Shown: positions 24,461 through 35,487, counted from the stretch's first letter. The stretch: DNA of 64,000 bases from Methylobacterium symbioticum (GCF_902141845.1 NZ_CABFPH010000013.1:25317-89316); one strand, 5' to 3'. The notes: generated by a model not told the origin, from the sequence alone. Numbers and translations: made by a program.

Positions 24461-26605
24461 ATGGTCCGCAGCGGCAGGAATCAGACTCCGTCAGCTACGC
24501 CCGTCCAGCTTCCTTTGGAGGAGCGGATCCTGCGCAAGGCGGCAGCGCATCAGGAAGCGGGCCGCCTGCGCGACGCCGTGCAGCAGCTGAAGCGCGTGCT
24601 GGAGCGCAATGCCGCGCATGCCGAGGCCAATTACAAGCTCGGCGTGATCTGGGCGCAGGGTGGATTCGGAAACGATGCCATCGCCCACTTCACGACAGCC
24701 CTAAAGAGCAATCCGGCGGAGCCTCGCTACTGGCTGTCGCTTGCTACCACGCTTCTGGGCCTCGGACGCGTTCCGGATGCCCGGGCTATCTTGGAACGCT
24801 TCAAGCGCGAAGCTTTCTCCGACCCCCTCACCTTGGCGACCCAGACGGCGTTGGTCGGCAACCTGTTCGAGCAGGCGAACGGTTTGTTCGCCGAGCGCAA
24901 GTTCTCGGAGGCCGAGGCTCTCATCGACATTATCGTGCTGCTCGATGAGAATCATTCAGAGGCAATCCATTTCGCAGGCCTGATTGCAGCGGCAACAGAT
25001 CGCCCCGAGCTCGCCTACGACTTGATGAGCATTTCGATCTACAAGGATGGCAACACGGGGCGCTTTTTCATCAATCTGTCGAACATCTTCACCAACCGGC
25101 GGGAATTTGTGCCTGCGATCGAGTGCCTCCAGAAGGCGATCGAACTCGGCGAGGACAACTTCCTAGCGCATAACAATCTCGGTCTAGTCCTGCACAAGGC
25201 CCAGCGCTTCGAAGAGGCGATCCGGCATCTGGAAACCTCCATCGCGCTCAATCCCGCGAATGCGCTCGGCCACAACAACCTCGGCATCGTCTATCATGAC
25301 ATGGGCCGGATCGATGAAGCCATTGCCTGTTACGGAGATGCACTCGCGATCGACCCGACTCTCGTGAGCAGCCACAGCAACCGCCTATTCAGCCGGCTCT
25401 ACGCGAACGACTACAACCCTGTCGAGTACATCACAGACGCGCGCGCCTTCGGCTCCACTTTCGCCGACCCGCTGTTGCGCAATCGCCCCTTCGTGAATGA
25501 TCGCGACCCTGACCGGCGCCTGCGCATCGGTATTGTCTCAGGCGACTTCTATGAGCACGCGGTCAATTACTTCTTCGAGCCGGCACTGCGAAACTTCGAC
25601 AGGACACAGCTCGAACTCTTCGCTTACTCGAACACGCCGACCGAGGATGCAGCAACGGCACGCCTGAAGGATCACTTCGATGTTTGGCGCTCCATCCGCT
25701 GCCTCGATGACGATCAGGCGGCCGACCTGATCGAGGCCGATGCGATCGACATCCTCATCGACCTATCCGGCCACACGGCGGGCAATCGCCTGCTCGTCTT
25801 CGCCCGCAAGCCCGCTCCGATCCAGGCGACCTGGATCGGCTACGTGGCGTCCACCGGCATGAAGGCCATCGACTACCGCTTCACGGAGGGTTTCTCGGAG
25901 CCGGATGGCGTTGGCGACGATCTGTATGTCGAAACCTTGTGGCGCCTGCCGCGCGTCAGCGCCTGCTATCAGGCCAATCCCCGGACGCCGGATGTCGCAG
26001 AGCGGGCTCCGTGTCTTGATAACGGCCACATCACCTTCGGCTGTTTCAACCGCTTCACCAAGGTCAGCGACCGCACGCTGCGGGCCTGGGCCGAGATCTT
26101 GCGCCAAATTCCCGACGCCCGACTCCTTCTCGAAGTGGCGAGTGTCGATTCGGACGTCATCCGGGCGCAGGTTGAGAAGCGGCTGAGCGACAATGGCTTG
26201 CCGCTCGACCGAGTGATGATCGAGCCACGCCTTCCGCGCAATCGCTTCGTCCTCAACAATCGCGTGGACGTCGCGCTCGACCCGTTCCCGTATAATGGCG
26301 GTACGACGAGCCTCGACACACTCTACATGGGTGTCCCATTCATCGCGCTGGAAGGAGACAGCTTCTCCTCACGCATGGGGCATTCCATCCTGAACAATGT
26401 CGGGCTGCCCGAACTCAGCGTCCGCACAGTTGAGGAGTATATCGCGCTCGCCGTACGCATGGCCGAGGATCGCGACTGGCTGCTCGCGCTACGGCATGAT
26501 CTTCGCGGACGGATGATCCGCAGCCCGCATATGGACCACCGCCTGCTGGCGGAGGACATGGCGCAAGCGTTCCGCGCCATGTGGCATCGCTGGCTCGCCG
26601 GGTAG
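24461..26605 (+). CDS. TPR-repeat/OGT-type (GT41) protein glycosyltransferase, probable flagellin glycosyltransferase
   Basis: A 714-residue cytoplasmic protein. Residues 20-330 contain TPR repeats (for example LAHNNLGLVLHKAQRFEEAI, ALGHNNLGIVYHDMGRIDEA); residues 360-714 are an O-GlcNAc-transferase-type catalytic domain with RIGIVSGDFYEHAV, PIQATWIGYVASTGM, FGCFNRFTKVSDRTL and DPFPYNGGTTSLDTL. The ATG at 24461 is preferred because GAGAGG lies 7 bases ahead; an in-frame GTG at 24428 would add 11 residues. It follows the flagellin pair, recalling Caulobacter FlmG, whose TPR part binds flagellin. The gene has more A/T-containing codons than the flagellins, hinting at separate ancestry. Confidence 0.88.
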   Translation: MVRSGRNQTPSATPVQLPLEERILRKAAAHQEAGRLRDAVQQLKRVLERNAAHAEANYKLGVIWAQGGFGNDAIAHFTTALKSNPAEPRYWLSLATTLLGLGRVPDARAILERFKREAFSDPLTLATQTALVGNLFEQANGLFAERKFSEAEALIDIIVLLDENHSEAIHFAGLIAAATDRPELAYDLMSISIYKDGNTGRFFINLSNIFTNRREFVPAIECLQKAIELGEDNFLAHNNLGLVLHKAQRFEEAIRHLETSIALNPANALGHNNLGIVYHDMGRIDEAIACYGDALAIDPTLVSSHSNRLFSRLYANDYNPVEYITDARAFGSTFADPLLRNRPFVNDRDPDRRLRIGIVSGDFYEHAVNYFFEPALRNFDRTQLELFAYSNTPTEDAATARLKDHFDVWRSIRCLDDDQAADLIEADAIDILIDLSGHTAGNRLLVFARKPAPIQATWIGYVASTGMKAIDYRFTEGFSEPDGVGDDLYVETLWRLPRVSACYQANPRTPDVAERAPCLDNGHITFGCFNRFTKVSDRTLRAWAEILRQIPDARLLLEVASVDSDVIRAQVEKRLSDNGLPLDRVMIEPRLPRNRFVLNNRVDVALDPFPYNGGTTSLDTLYMGVPFIALEGDSFSSRMGHSILNNVGLPELSVRTVEEYIALAVRMAEDRDWLLALRHDLRGRMIRSPHMDHRLLAEDMAQAFRAMWHRWLAG

Positions 26606-26648
26606 ACGCCCTTTCAAAGAAGCCGACCCGTCCAGTCCATAAGTGCGA

Positions 26649-27047
26649 TCAGGCCGTACGGTCGACAGGTTGGCCGCGGGCTTCGACCGTGGCCGACGTC
26701 GCTGCACGGGCAGCGGCCGCCTCGGCGTAGGTGCGCGCCTCAATCGCCTGCGGGCTCGGAAGTTGCACCATCACAGTGCCGGTTCCGGGATCGATGACCT
26801 GGAACACGATCTGATGTGAGTCGGGCTCCTTGATGTAACGCCCGCGATACTCCGCCTGTGCTTGCCGATCGGAATCTGCCGGATCGTTGCGGCCGATATC
26901 GACCGTGACCGCTGGATCAAGACGAGCCTGCGCCCGGTCGCCCGCGTTCACATTCGGGCGCGGGCTCTGCGCTTGCTGCGCGGCCTCGACGGGGGAGGGC
27001 GCCCCCGCCGGACGGTCGACCGGGCGAATCCCGGCGATCTCACTCAT
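26649..27047 (-). CDS. FlaG-like flagellar protein (tentative)
   Basis: A 132-residue protein with a disordered, Ala/Pro/Gln-rich first half and a conserved-looking core, IVFQVIDPGTGTVMVQLPSP, that follows the FlaG pattern (viD..TGevi.QiP). FlaG proteins affect filament length. Start ATG at 27047; the frame continues upstream to 27083. It is convergent with the glycosyltransferase gene, and the flagellar neighbourhood supports the call, but the similarity is short. Confidence 0.5.
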   Translation of the reverse strand: MSEIAGIRPVDRPAGAPSPVEAAQQAQSPRPNVNAGDRAQARLDPAVTVDIGRNDPADSDRQAQAEYRGRYIKEPDSHQIVFQVIDPGTGTVMVQLPSPQAIEARTYAEAAAARAATSATVEARGQPVDRTA

Positions 27048-27237
27048 CGCTGATCTCCCGCGCATGAGGTCTGCGGGGATCAAAGGCCGGAAGTCTTACC
27101 CAGGCCTTAAAGCGACACCGAAACGCCGGCCGACCATGAACATACGGTTACCAGAGGCGTGAATTTACCCGCTAATTTTAGACTTTTCGAGCGGCCTCCC
27201 GCAACGGCTTGACGGGCCGCCGCGGGAGGCTCCGCCG

Positions 27238-29308
<2,071 letters not shown>

Positions 29309-29423
29309 CGGCGAGCCTCGACACTTTGCACGGGGTTGTCAATGCCGCACGGTCCGTGTGCCTGACAGCGCTCGGCCTTCGAGGCTGCGCTGGATCCAGA
29401 GCGCCGAGATCTGGCTTCCTGGC

Positions 29424-29534
29424 TCAGTAGCCGAGGAGCAGGAGCGTCACCGCCAGCAGAAAGGCTGCACTCAGGACGATACCGAGTGCGAGATCAGTCA
29501 CCCATTCGGAACGGCGTTCGATCTGATCGGTCAT
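29424..29534 (-). CDS. Small single-pass membrane protein (36 aa)
   Basis: A 36-residue reading frame with a good ribosome site (GGGGAG, 7 bases before the ATG at 29534). It has a charged N-terminus (MTDQIERRSEW) followed by one long hydrophobic helix (LALGIVLSAAFLLAVTLLLL) ending in GY. Such tiny membrane proteins are commonly overlooked. No family is recognised; it stands alone upstream of thiC in the same direction. Confidence 0.55.
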   Translation of the reverse strand: MTDQIERRSEWVTDLALGIVLSAAFLLAVTLLLLGY

Positions 29535-29630
29535 GGTGCTCCCCATGGCGCCCCCGGCACCATAGTCGACCGATGTTGCCGGGTCTGGGCAGGATCGCCG
29601 GGCCCGCGACGATCCCGAGCCGGGACGCGC

Positions 29631-29900
29631 TCAGCGCGCCTCGCTGACGCGACGGGTCGCGCGTTGCTCTTGCTTGTAGGCCATGATGGCGGCCGTACAG
29701 CCAGGCGACAGCTTCTTCAGGTTGGTCTTGAAGCAGGCCTCGACCTCCGGGCCGCCGGGAGCGTGCTCGCTGCAATATTCCATGTAATCGCCGGTGCAGG
29801 CCCGCTTGAGGGCATCTCGCGCCGGAGATTGCTGCGCGAGGGCGGCAGCCGGGACGAGGCAGATGCCGAGGGCGAGGAACGCCGCCTTGCTCGGGGTCAT
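29631..29900 (-). CDS. Secreted cysteine-rich small protein
   Basis: An 89-residue protein with a clear signal peptide (MTPSKAAFLALGICLVPAAALAQ, cleavage near residue 23) and a mature part with four cysteines spaced CTGDYMEYC, then CFKTNLKKLSPGC. The spacing matches bacterial cysteine-rich-repeat proteins of the kind common in Rhizobiales. Start ATG at 29900, though the frame is open further upstream. Probably periplasmic with two disulfides; function unknown. Confidence 0.75.
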   Translation of the reverse strand: MTPSKAAFLALGICLVPAAALAQQSPARDALKRACTGDYMEYCSEHAPGGPEVEACFKTNLKKLSPGCTAAIMAYKQEQRATRRVSEAR

Positions 29901-30158
29901 GAGAACTCCTGTCGGTTCCTGGAACGCCCGATGGATCGGGCGACTGAACGGCGGCCGCTTGGACCCGAACGGTGGCGTCATAGGGGCGATCACGCGGCGC
30001 GGGCGTGGGTCGGGTGACGGATCGCACAGGCCCGCCGCACTGATCGCGCGTGCCGCCGGCAAATTGCACGCAAAAGCTGTCCATTCGATCGAATGCAATC
30101 GAATGGACGAACGAGCCGTTCAGGCGCGTCACGCACGATGGTACGCGGCCGAGGTATC

Positions 30159-30425
30159 ATGAGGTCCATTGCCATGCAGATCGCAGCCAGCGGCATGGCC
30201 GGCGCCAATCTCCGCCTGACGGCCGCCTCGGAGCAGGTCGCCCGGATCGACGCGGGACCGAGCGGAACAGGTCTTCCCGACGAGCGCGGCCTGCCGGAGG
30301 CCACGATCCTCGACCTATCGCCGACGGCAATCGGCCTGGTCGAGGCCGGGTCCGGCCGCGAAGTGAATACGATTGTGGCGCGTGCCGCCGACGAGACAAC
30401 CCGCCTCCTCGACATGAAGGCCTGA
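30159..30425 (+). CDS. Small protein with a flagellar rod/hook-like N-terminus
   Basis: An 88-residue protein; GAGGT precedes the ATG at 30159. The start, MQIAASGMAGANLRLTAASE (after a five-residue lead), resembles the N-terminal helix of flagellar rod and hook proteins (FlgC/FlgE type), and the end, VNTIVARAADETTRLLDM, resembles the helix at the other end of such proteins. The middle is very short, so it is not a complete rod protein. It is 5 bases upstream of a PilZ-like gene and probably co-transcribed with it. Confidence 0.6.
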   Translation: MRSIAMQIAASGMAGANLRLTAASEQVARIDAGPSGTGLPDERGLPEATILDLSPTAIGLVEAGSGREVNTIVARAADETTRLLDMKA

Positions 30426-30430
30426 CAGCC

Positions 30431-30685
30431 GTGATTCAAGACCGCCGCGCCGCCCCCCGCCAGCGCCTCGACGAGAACGGGCTCATCACCGTCGATGAAC
30501 ACACGTCGATACCGTGTCTGATCTACGACCTCTCGGAACTCGGCGTCCGCCTCGTCTCACTCGACGCGGGCACCGTGCCCGATACCTTCATCCTCGCCGC
30601 GAGCCGGCTTCCCGAGGTCCGGGTCTGCGAGATCGTCTGGCGCACGCAGGAGGAGATCGGGGCCCGGTTCGCGGCCACCCCATGA
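30431..30685 (+). CDS. Small PilZ-like domain protein
   Basis: An 84-residue protein beginning at GTG 30431. It carries the PilZ-like pattern RRAAPRQRL, then LIYDLSELGVRLVS and EIVWRTQEEIGARF, close to the RxxxR and D/NxSxxG elements that bind cyclic di-GMP, although the second element here reads DLSELG. It forms one domain with no partner domain. Co-directional with the rod-like small protein before it and a second PilZ-like gene after it. Confidence 0.72.
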   Translation: MIQDRRAAPRQRLDENGLITVDEHTSIPCLIYDLSELGVRLVSLDAGTVPDTFILAASRLPEVRVCEIVWRTQEEIGARFAATP

Positions 30686-30791
30686 CGCCGATACCGGGCC
30701 TGCGCAGGAGACCGGTGCACTCCAGCCTCCGCCCCGATAGCGTCCCGGGCAACCTGATGTAACGTGTCACCGGCAGGAGACCGGTGATTCG

Positions 30792-31037
30792 ATGTCCGAC
30801 GGCCGCAGGACGAGTCCGCGCAGCAACGCTTTCATCTTCGGACACCTGCATCCGGAGACTGACGACGCGGCCATCGAGTGCATGATCTGGGACATCTCGC
30901 CGGAGGGCGCAATGATCGAAGTGCCCGACCAGAACGCCGTTCCGGACCGCTTCGGTCTGACCGTTCCCGGAGAGGACACCGCGCGGACGGCTACGGTGAT
31001 GTGGCGCGCGGGGCGGCGCCTCGGCCTCCGCTTCTGA
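30792..31037 (+). CDS. Small PilZ-like domain protein
   Basis: An 81-residue single-domain protein. It has MIWDISPEGAMIEVPD, matching the D/NxSxxG PilZ motif, and a C-terminal VMWRAGRRLGLRF strand. The RxxxR arginines are less clear (RRTSPRSNAF). Length and layout match the PilZ-like protein 107 bases upstream, suggesting an old duplication. Confidence 0.72.
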   Translation: MSDGRRTSPRSNAFIFGHLHPETDDAAIECMIWDISPEGAMIEVPDQNAVPDRFGLTVPGEDTARTATVMWRAGRRLGLRF

Positions 31038-31168
31038 TCGAGTGTGAGAGTGGGGTCGCGACGCCCGCCTCGCGGATCTGGGCATCCGTTCGGCACAAGC
31101 ACGTCTGAAACCGCACCGCCCCGGAGACCTGATCCTATCCGCCGGGATCGGGCACGGCCCTGCCGCGC

Positions 31169-32248
31169 TCAGGCTGTCTCCAGCGCGGCGCGGCGCGCCT
31201 TCGGCGCGTCGGCGATATGGAGCCAGCGCGGTCGCCGGAACAGGAAGTCGAGCCAGGTCCCGCGGATCACCCGCTCGAAGGCCAGGGGCACCAGCAGGGC
31301 GACCAGGGTCACCACGAGGCAGGCGACACCGATATCCGTGATGAGGCCCGTCTTCACCAGGATGATCCGGGTCGCGGCCATCGGCAGAAAGAAGCCGAGA
31401 TAGATCACGATCGAGCGGGCGCCGCAGGCGCGAAGCGCCTCTGTCAGCGGGCCGCCGGCCCGGACGAGGAGGCTTGCGCTCGCAACGATGGCGAGCGCGC
31501 CCGCGCTGCCGATCAGAAGGCCGACGACCGGCAGGCTCGCGAGCGTCGGATAGCCGGGGAGGCCGGACGGGCTCATCGCGAGCCAGCCGTTGACCACGGC
31601 CCAAACGGCGAGCCCCGCCAGCGCCGCCCCCGGACGGCGCCCCACCGTGGCCGCAAGGCGAAAGATCGGGCCGGCGAAGAGGTAGCCGCCGACGAAATAG
31701 ACGTACCGGGCGCAGAACTCCTCGATGAGATAGGAGTCCGTCGAGATCGGCACGATCTGCAGGAGCGCCGCACCAGCAAGCAGCGCGGCGGGCGGCAGGC
31801 GCCGGAGCAGCTTCGTCACCACGGAGAAGACCGCCAGCATGTAGATGAACCACAGGGTCGAGTAGGGCTCGATCAGCCCCTCGGCCAGATGGGCGAGGAA
31901 GGCCGCCGGACCGCCGTTCTGCGCGACCTCGCTGTATTTGGCGACCGACTGGATCACCAGCCAGAGCAGGTAGAAATAGGCGAAGTGCACGACGCGCCGG
32001 TCGGCGAACAGGCGCCAGTCCCGATCGATCACCCGCCCGAGGAACAGGCCGGAGAGCAGGAAGAAATCCGGGATCCGGAAGGGCTTGGCGAAGGTGACGA
32101 CCGCGCCGAGGAAGCCCTCGCCGCCCATCGCCTCCTGCGTGCCGAGGGTGGAGTGCATCATCACGACCAGGATGATGCAGAGGCCCTTGGCGGTATCGAC
32201 CCAATCGAGACGCCCCGCGTCCCGGCCCTGTCCCGCGAGATCCGTCAC
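31169..32248 (-). CDS. Acyltransferase 3 family membrane protein
   Basis: A 359-residue integral membrane acyltransferase with about ten hydrophobic helices. The N-terminal motif WVDTAKGLCIILVVMMHST contains the conserved catalytic-site histidine at about residue 32, and the FRIPDFFLLSGLFLG segment follows. Members O-acylate membrane-linked glycans, osmoregulated glucans or lipids. No glycan gene is directly adjacent; it is convergent with the PilZ gene and near a penicillin-binding protein. Confidence 0.88.
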   Translation of the reverse strand: MTDLAGQGRDAGRLDWVDTAKGLCIILVVMMHSTLGTQEAMGGEGFLGAVVTFAKPFRIPDFFLLSGLFLGRVIDRDWRLFADRRVVHFAYFYLLWLVIQSVAKYSEVAQNGGPAAFLAHLAEGLIEPYSTLWFIYMLAVFSVVTKLLRRLPPAALLAGAALLQIVPISTDSYLIEEFCARYVYFVGGYLFAGPIFRLAATVGRRPGAALAGLAVWAVVNGWLAMSPSGLPGYPTLASLPVVGLLIGSAGALAIVASASLLVRAGGPLTEALRACGARSIVIYLGFFLPMAATRIILVKTGLITDIGVACLVVTLVALLVPLAFERVIRGTWLDFLFRRPRWLHIADAPKARRAALETA

Positions 32249-32351
32249 GATGCCACCTGTCCGCAGAATCTCGCAGACTCTGGCACGGCACCGGTAAAGA
32301 CGCGGCTAAGCCTCGCATGCTGGTTGTATCGATCGGCACCCGCATCGGGGC

Positions 32352-32723
32352 CTACCGCTCGCGCCGCGCGCCCCGGCGGTCGCGCGTCATCCGCGTGGCG
32401 GCGTGGAAGTCGTCGGGCTTGGTGCGGACCCAGTCGCGGAAGCGCGCGATCTCCGGATCGGCACGCAGCGCAGCGATGTCGGCGAGGCGCCGGGCGATCT
32501 CCGCCTCGCTGTAGCGGGCATGGATCGCGGAATGGCAGATCTGGTGCAGGCGCACCGTGCCGCGATGCGTGCCTCTCTTCAGCTTCGGCGTGAGGTGATG
32601 CAGGCTGGAACGCGCGTGACACGGGATCGGCCGGTCGCAGAGCGCGCAGATCTCTGCCTCGGGACGCTGCGGCCCCTGCGTCGCCGGATCGTCGTCGCGC
32701 CACCGTCGCTCGCGCCTGCCCAA
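32352..32723 (-). CDS. HNH-nuclease-like small protein
   Basis: A 123-residue protein that starts at a TTG (32723) with a strong ribosome site (AGGAGGAG). It has CALCDRPIPCH, then HHLTPKLKRG, and LHQICHSAIHARYSE, a set of paired cysteines and histidines in HNH order. The C-terminal part is a charged helix. HNH small proteins of this sort are found widely in Rhizobiales without known role. It is 217 bases from the divergent penicillin-binding protein gene. Confidence 0.72.
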   Translation of the reverse strand: MGRRERRWRDDDPATQGPQRPEAEICALCDRPIPCHARSSLHHLTPKLKRGTHRGTVRLHQICHSAIHARYSEAEIARRLADIAALRADPEIARFRDWVRTKPDDFHAATRMTRDRRGARRER

Positions 32724-32940
32724 GCCGTCTCCTCCTGCCCTGGCATTTAGGGCGCACCGGCCGCCGGTCCCGGCATCTGTTAAGATCCGGTAACCGGCCG
32801 GATCCCTCGTGCGGAGCCCGGTTAACACCCCTTAAACCCGCCGCATTTACGGTGCGGAAGCGGCGTGGGGGAGCCGGCGCCGCCTCAGGGCCGCACCGAC
32901 GCCCCTGCCGATACGAGAGCCGCAGGACCAGACGAAACGC

Positions 32941-35136
32941 ATGGCGCAGGGACGCGGACGGGATCGCCGGAGCGAGCCGAACTTCGACGTGCCGGAAGGC
33001 CGCGTCGCGGCGCCCGGCGCGCTCGACCTGCGGCTGTCGCGCCAGGATCGCGCAGGAGGCGGCGTGGCGGAGACAGGCGCGAAGCGGGGCGCAGTCGCAT
33101 CGGGACGCAAGGCATCGGGCGGGCGCCGCGCACCGGCGCGCAAGGCGGCGAAGCGGCGCGGCTCGTTCCTCGGCCGCATGGCCTACGGCGTGCTGGTTCT
33201 CGGCCTCTGGGGCCTCATCGGCATCGCCGGTCTCGTGGCCTATCACGCCTCGCAACTGCCCCCGATCGACCAGCTCAGCGTGCCCAAGCGGCCGCCGAAC
33301 ATCGCGATCCTGGCCAGCGACGGGTCGCTGCTCGCCAATCGCGGCGAGACCGGCGGCCGCGTGGTCTCGATCAAGGAGCTGCCGCCCTACCTGCCGCGCG
33401 CCTTCGTGGCGATCGAGGACCGGCGTTTCTACAGCCATTTCGGCGTCGATCCGGTCGGCATCGCCCGCGCGATCGGCCAGAACCTGACCCGGCGCGGCGT
33501 CGCGCAGGGCGGCTCGACCCTGACGCAGCAGCTCGCCAAAAACCTGTTCCTGACCCCAGAGCGCTCGGCCTCGCGCAAGATCCAGGAAGCGATCCTGGCG
33601 CTCTGGCTCGAGCACAAATACACCAAAGACGAGATCCTCGAACTCTACCTCAACCGGGTCTATTTCGGCGCGGGCGCCTATGGCGTCGAGGCGGCGGCGC
33701 AGCGCTATTTCGGCAAGCCCGCCAAGAGCGTGAGCCTCGCCGAGGCGGCCATGCTCGGCGGATTGGTCCAGGCCCCCTCGCGGCTCGCCCCGAACCGCAA
33801 CCTGCCCGCCGCGCAGGCACGCGCCGCTCAGGTGCTGGCCGCGATGCAGGAGCTCGGCTTCGTGCCCGCGCAGGACGTGAAGGTGGCGCTGGCGCAAGCC
33901 GCGCGGCCGGCGAGCAGCCGCGGCGGCGGCTCGGCCAACTACGTGGCCGACCTCGTGATGGACGTGCTCGACGACTTCGTCGGCAAGTTCGAGAGCGACA
34001 TCGTGGTGCAGACCACGGTGGATACCGGCCTCCAGGCCGCCGCCGAGAAAGCACTGGTGGACGAGCTGAACCGCCAGGGCACCCGCTACAACGTTCACCA
34101 GGGCGCGCTGGTCTCGATGAAGCCGGACGGGGCGATCCGCGCGCTGATCGGCGGCCGCGACTATGCTCAGAGCCAGTTCAACCGTGCGACCACGGCCAAA
34201 CGCCAGCCCGGCTCCGCGTTCAAGCCCTTCGTCTACCTCGCCGCGATCGAGCGGGGCGCGACGCCCGACACGGTGCGCGAGGATGCGCCGATCAAGATCG
34301 GCTCCTGGCAGCCGGAGAACTACTCGCACCGCTACGAGGGCGCCGTCACCCTGCGGACCGCGCTCGCGCTCTCGCTCAACACCGTGGCGGTGCGCCTCGG
34401 CCAGGAGGTCGGCCCGAAGGCGGTGGTCCAGACCGCGCAGCGCCTCGGCATCTCCTCGGCCCTCCAAGCGAACGGCTCGATCGCGCTCGGCACCTCCGAG
34501 GTGACGCCGCTGGAGATGGTCGGCGCCTACGGCGCCTTCGCCAATGGCGGCATCGGCGTGATCCCCTACGTCGTCGCCTCGGTGAAGAGCACCGACGGCA
34601 AGGTGCTGTACAAGCGCGGCGAGGGCGGCCTCGGCCGGGTCATCGACCCGAACGCGGTCGGAATGATGAACGCCATGATGCACGAGACCTTCGTCATCGG
34701 CACCGCCAAGAAGGGCGACATTCCGGGCTGGGACCTCGCTGGCAAGACCGGCACCAGCCAGGATTTCCGCGACGCCTGGTTCATCGGCTATTCGGGCAGC
34801 CTCGTCACCGGGGTCTGGCTCGGCAACGACGACGGCGAGCCGACCAAGAAGGCATCCGGCGGCAACCTGCCGGTGGACATCTGGAAGACCTACATGACCA
34901 CGGCGCTGAAGGGCCAGACCCCGGTGCCGCTGCCCGGCCTCAACCGCTGGCGCAAGGCGCCGGAGACCACCGCCTCCGTGGCGGCGGCGGGCGGCCCCGG
35001 CGAGATCTTGGGCCAGATCTTCGGCACCGCGCCCCAGGCGGCCCCACAGCCGCAGGCACCCGCGCCGCGCCGCAGGCAGGCGGAGCCGCAGCAGGACCGC
35101 AACTTCTTCGAGAAGCTGTTCGGCATCGGGGAGTGA
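32941..35136 (+). CDS. Class A penicillin-binding protein (PBP1A type)
   Basis: A 731-residue bifunctional peptidoglycan synthase. A basic cytoplasmic N-terminus (1-75) leads to one transmembrane helix (YGVLVLGLWGLIGIAGLVAY). The GT51 domain shows IEDRRFYSHFGVDPVG, GGSTLTQQLAKN and YLNRVYFGAGAYGVE; the transpeptidase domain has the nucleophile motif in RQPGSAFKPF (SxxK), SLNTV (SxN) and GKTGTSQDFRDAWF (KTGT). The tail is Pro/Gln/Ala-rich and ends FFEKLFGIGE. The final 40 coding bases and the bases after the stop recur at 37897-37949. Confidence 0.95.
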   Translation: MAQGRGRDRRSEPNFDVPEGRVAAPGALDLRLSRQDRAGGGVAETGAKRGAVASGRKASGGRRAPARKAAKRRGSFLGRMAYGVLVLGLWGLIGIAGLVAYHASQLPPIDQLSVPKRPPNIAILASDGSLLANRGETGGRVVSIKELPPYLPRAFVAIEDRRFYSHFGVDPVGIARAIGQNLTRRGVAQGGSTLTQQLAKNLFLTPERSASRKIQEAILALWLEHKYTKDEILELYLNRVYFGAGAYGVEAAAQRYFGKPAKSVSLAEAAMLGGLVQAPSRLAPNRNLPAAQARAAQVLAAMQELGFVPAQDVKVALAQAARPASSRGGGSANYVADLVMDVLDDFVGKFESDIVVQTTVDTGLQAAAEKALVDELNRQGTRYNVHQGALVSMKPDGAIRALIGGRDYAQSQFNRATTAKRQPGSAFKPFVYLAAIERGATPDTVREDAPIKIGSWQPENYSHRYEGAVTLRTALALSLNTVAVRLGQEVGPKAVVQTAQRLGISSALQANGSIALGTSEVTPLEMVGAYGAFANGGIGVIPYVVASVKSTDGKVLYKRGEGGLGRVIDPNAVGMMNAMMHETFVIGTAKKGDIPGWDLAGKTGTSQDFRDAWFIGYSGSLVTGVWLGNDDGEPTKKASGGNLPVDIWKTYMTTALKGQTPVPLPGLNRWRKAPETTASVAAAGGPGEILGQIFGTAPQAAPQPQAPAPRRRQAEPQQDRNFFEKLFGIGE

Positions 35137-35148
35137 GGGCGGGCCGGG
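35096..35148 (+). repeat. 53-bp direct repeat, copy 1 (3' end of the PBP gene)
   Basis: This segment covers the last codons and the bases just after the PBP1A-type gene. It matches 37897-37949 in direct orientation at 51 of 53 positions. Copy 1 is the functional gene end. Confidence 0.9.
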
Positions 35149-35487
35149 CACTTCCCGGGATCGCTGGATAGGCCCAGGCTCATCACGGCCGGGCCTCGTC
35201 GCACCGGATCGAGGTCTTTCTCCGGAGCAGGCCGATCGATCGGCCGTTCCTTCGATCGTCCGCACCATCCTGCCGAGTCATCGTCCTTGTTCCCGCGCGA
35301 TCGAAGGGCGCGAATGCTGCCCCGTCGCCCGGAAGGATCGGCATTGTAGCGGCCAATATCGGGCGCGTCTCAATCTAAGGCCGATCCGTCCCGAACGGCC
35401 GCCCCCGAGAGCCTCGTGGCACCGGCGCTACAGACTCGTACATTGAACACCGGCATTGGACCCAGGCCGATAAACTGAGTTCAGGCC
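35149..35487. other. Intergenic region with no recognisable gene
   Basis: I see no convincing reading frame, RNA gene or repeat in these 340 bases besides short GC-rich palindromes (for example GCCGATCGATCGGC near 35230). The part just before the outer membrane protein gene should carry its promoter, but no clear one stands out. Confidence 0.6.

Noticed and set aside
32820..32836. TTAAC...TTAAAC pair ahead of the PBP gene as a CtrA site
   Set aside because: The spacing between TTAA units is six, not the seven of the usual CtrA box, and the gene is not flagellar; left as chance.
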